A stretch of DNA of 23,289 nt, taken from Acidimicrobiales bacterium. GTDB taxonomy: Bacteria; Actinomycetota; Acidimicrobiia; Acidimicrobiales; JABEUL01. The notes under the pieces were generated by a model. That model saw only the letters and a list, made by a program, of their open reading frames with translations. It did no database searches and was not told the DNA's origin. The position numbers were made by a program, and so were the translations under genes. This document shows positions 22,954-23,289 of this stretch, in pieces. The stretch spans positions 1 to 23,289 of the forward strand of contig JABEUL010000128.1 of NCBI GenBank assembly GCA_013044465.1, written 5' to 3'. Every line of letters starts with the position of its first letter. The stretch's first letter is position 1.

Positions 22954-23289
22954 ACAAAGGAAAATGACAAGTTACGTATCATCGTACAATGCTAATTTGG
23001 GTAACGAAGGGAACATCTAGGCCCAATTAATATTTTCAAGGATTTCAAGACTGATATGCACGGGACTCTTTCTAATTAATCATAATAATCATTGAAAGTG
23101 CCAGCTAGATAATGGATATTTCACAATTAGCCTTGTCTGGATTGAGGTTTTAAGGAAGTGATTTTCCCAATTATGCTTTGTTTTTTGCTCCGTAACTGTA
23201 ACCAAAAGTTCTTCCCGCTCAGGTATTTAGCTAAAGATCTCGCTACTTTTGCCTTTACTAGACCGAACTAATCTGCACAAGCCTAGCCA
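22954..23289. other. AT-rich stretch without a supported gene
   Basis: I find no frame with family similarity or a good ribosome binding site, no tRNA shape, no strong terminator and no long repeat on either strand. The GT4 promoter is probably here, reading left, but no convincing -35/-10 pair stands out. The next gene lies outside the window. Confidence 0.5.

Noticed and set aside
23173..23271. 32-codon frame (+) near the right end of the window
   Set aside because: No ribosome binding site at a useful distance, cysteine-rich random-looking product, no family resemblance.

Overview
The window looks like a chromosomal segment of an actinobacterium whose DNA is visibly less GC-rich than most of that phylum. 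Two things support this. One is the order dnaK-grpE-dnaJ-hspR-clpB under what looks like an HspR/HAIR-type operator. The other is an amt-glnK pair preceded by GlnR-like half-sites. I lean towards an Acidimicrobiia-type lineage because of the mix of AurF-like diiron oxygenase, Baeyer-Villiger-type monooxygenase and PPOX-family genes, but the sequence alone does not fix the order or genus. I see no tRNA, rRNA, CRISPR array, insertion sequence or phage gene.

Layout. 1-2493 (+): the conserved replication/ribosome cluster ssb (3' end only), rpsR, rplI and dnaB. 2539-3471 (-): a Thr/Ser-rich lipoprotein. 3575-6645 (+): a compact catabolic-looking operon with a strong promoter, a near-perfect 28-bp palindrome and a consensus Shine-Dalgarno, followed by a frameshifted AurF-like diiron oxygenase, a TetR regulator and a BVMO/FMO. 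6673-7311 (-): a short CDF-like membrane protein with a degenerate metal site. 7414-9127 (+): two tandem, probably paralogous type I membrane proteins, the second frameshifted. 9194-9613 (-): a stand-alone cyclic-nucleotide-binding domain. 9817-11718 (-): amt, an unannotated-type 33-codon ORF bridging the gap, and glnK, ending in a strong terminator. 11884-12624 (-): gpmA. 12809-19449 (+): the heat-shock operon dnaK-grpE-dnaJ-hspR-clpB, divergent from gpmA. 19498-21662 (+): a PPOX flavoprotein, a GT2 glycosyltransferase and a DUF4345-like membrane protein. 21817-22911 (-): a GT4 glycosyltransferase. 22912-23289 holds no gene I can support.

How the genes work together. The chaperone operon is a self-regulating unit: HspR is encoded inside it and would repress the promoter upstream of dnaK. 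Amt and GlnK form the usual ammonium uptake and nitrogen-sensing pair, with GlnR-type sites placed just upstream of a weak -35, as expected for activation. In the oxygenase operon the TetR gene lies between the two oxygenases, and the palindrome over the promoter is the obvious candidate for its binding site.

Two genes (3638-4587 and 8166-9127) each carry a single-base loss that breaks an otherwise well-conserved reading frame. All housekeeping genes are intact. I cannot tell from the sequence whether these are real mutations or assembly errors. I did not find a clear candidate for a wholly new multi-gene system; the most interesting items are the palindromic TetR operator, the amt-glnK bridging ORF, the GlnR-type array and the acidic tail on ribosomal protein bS18.
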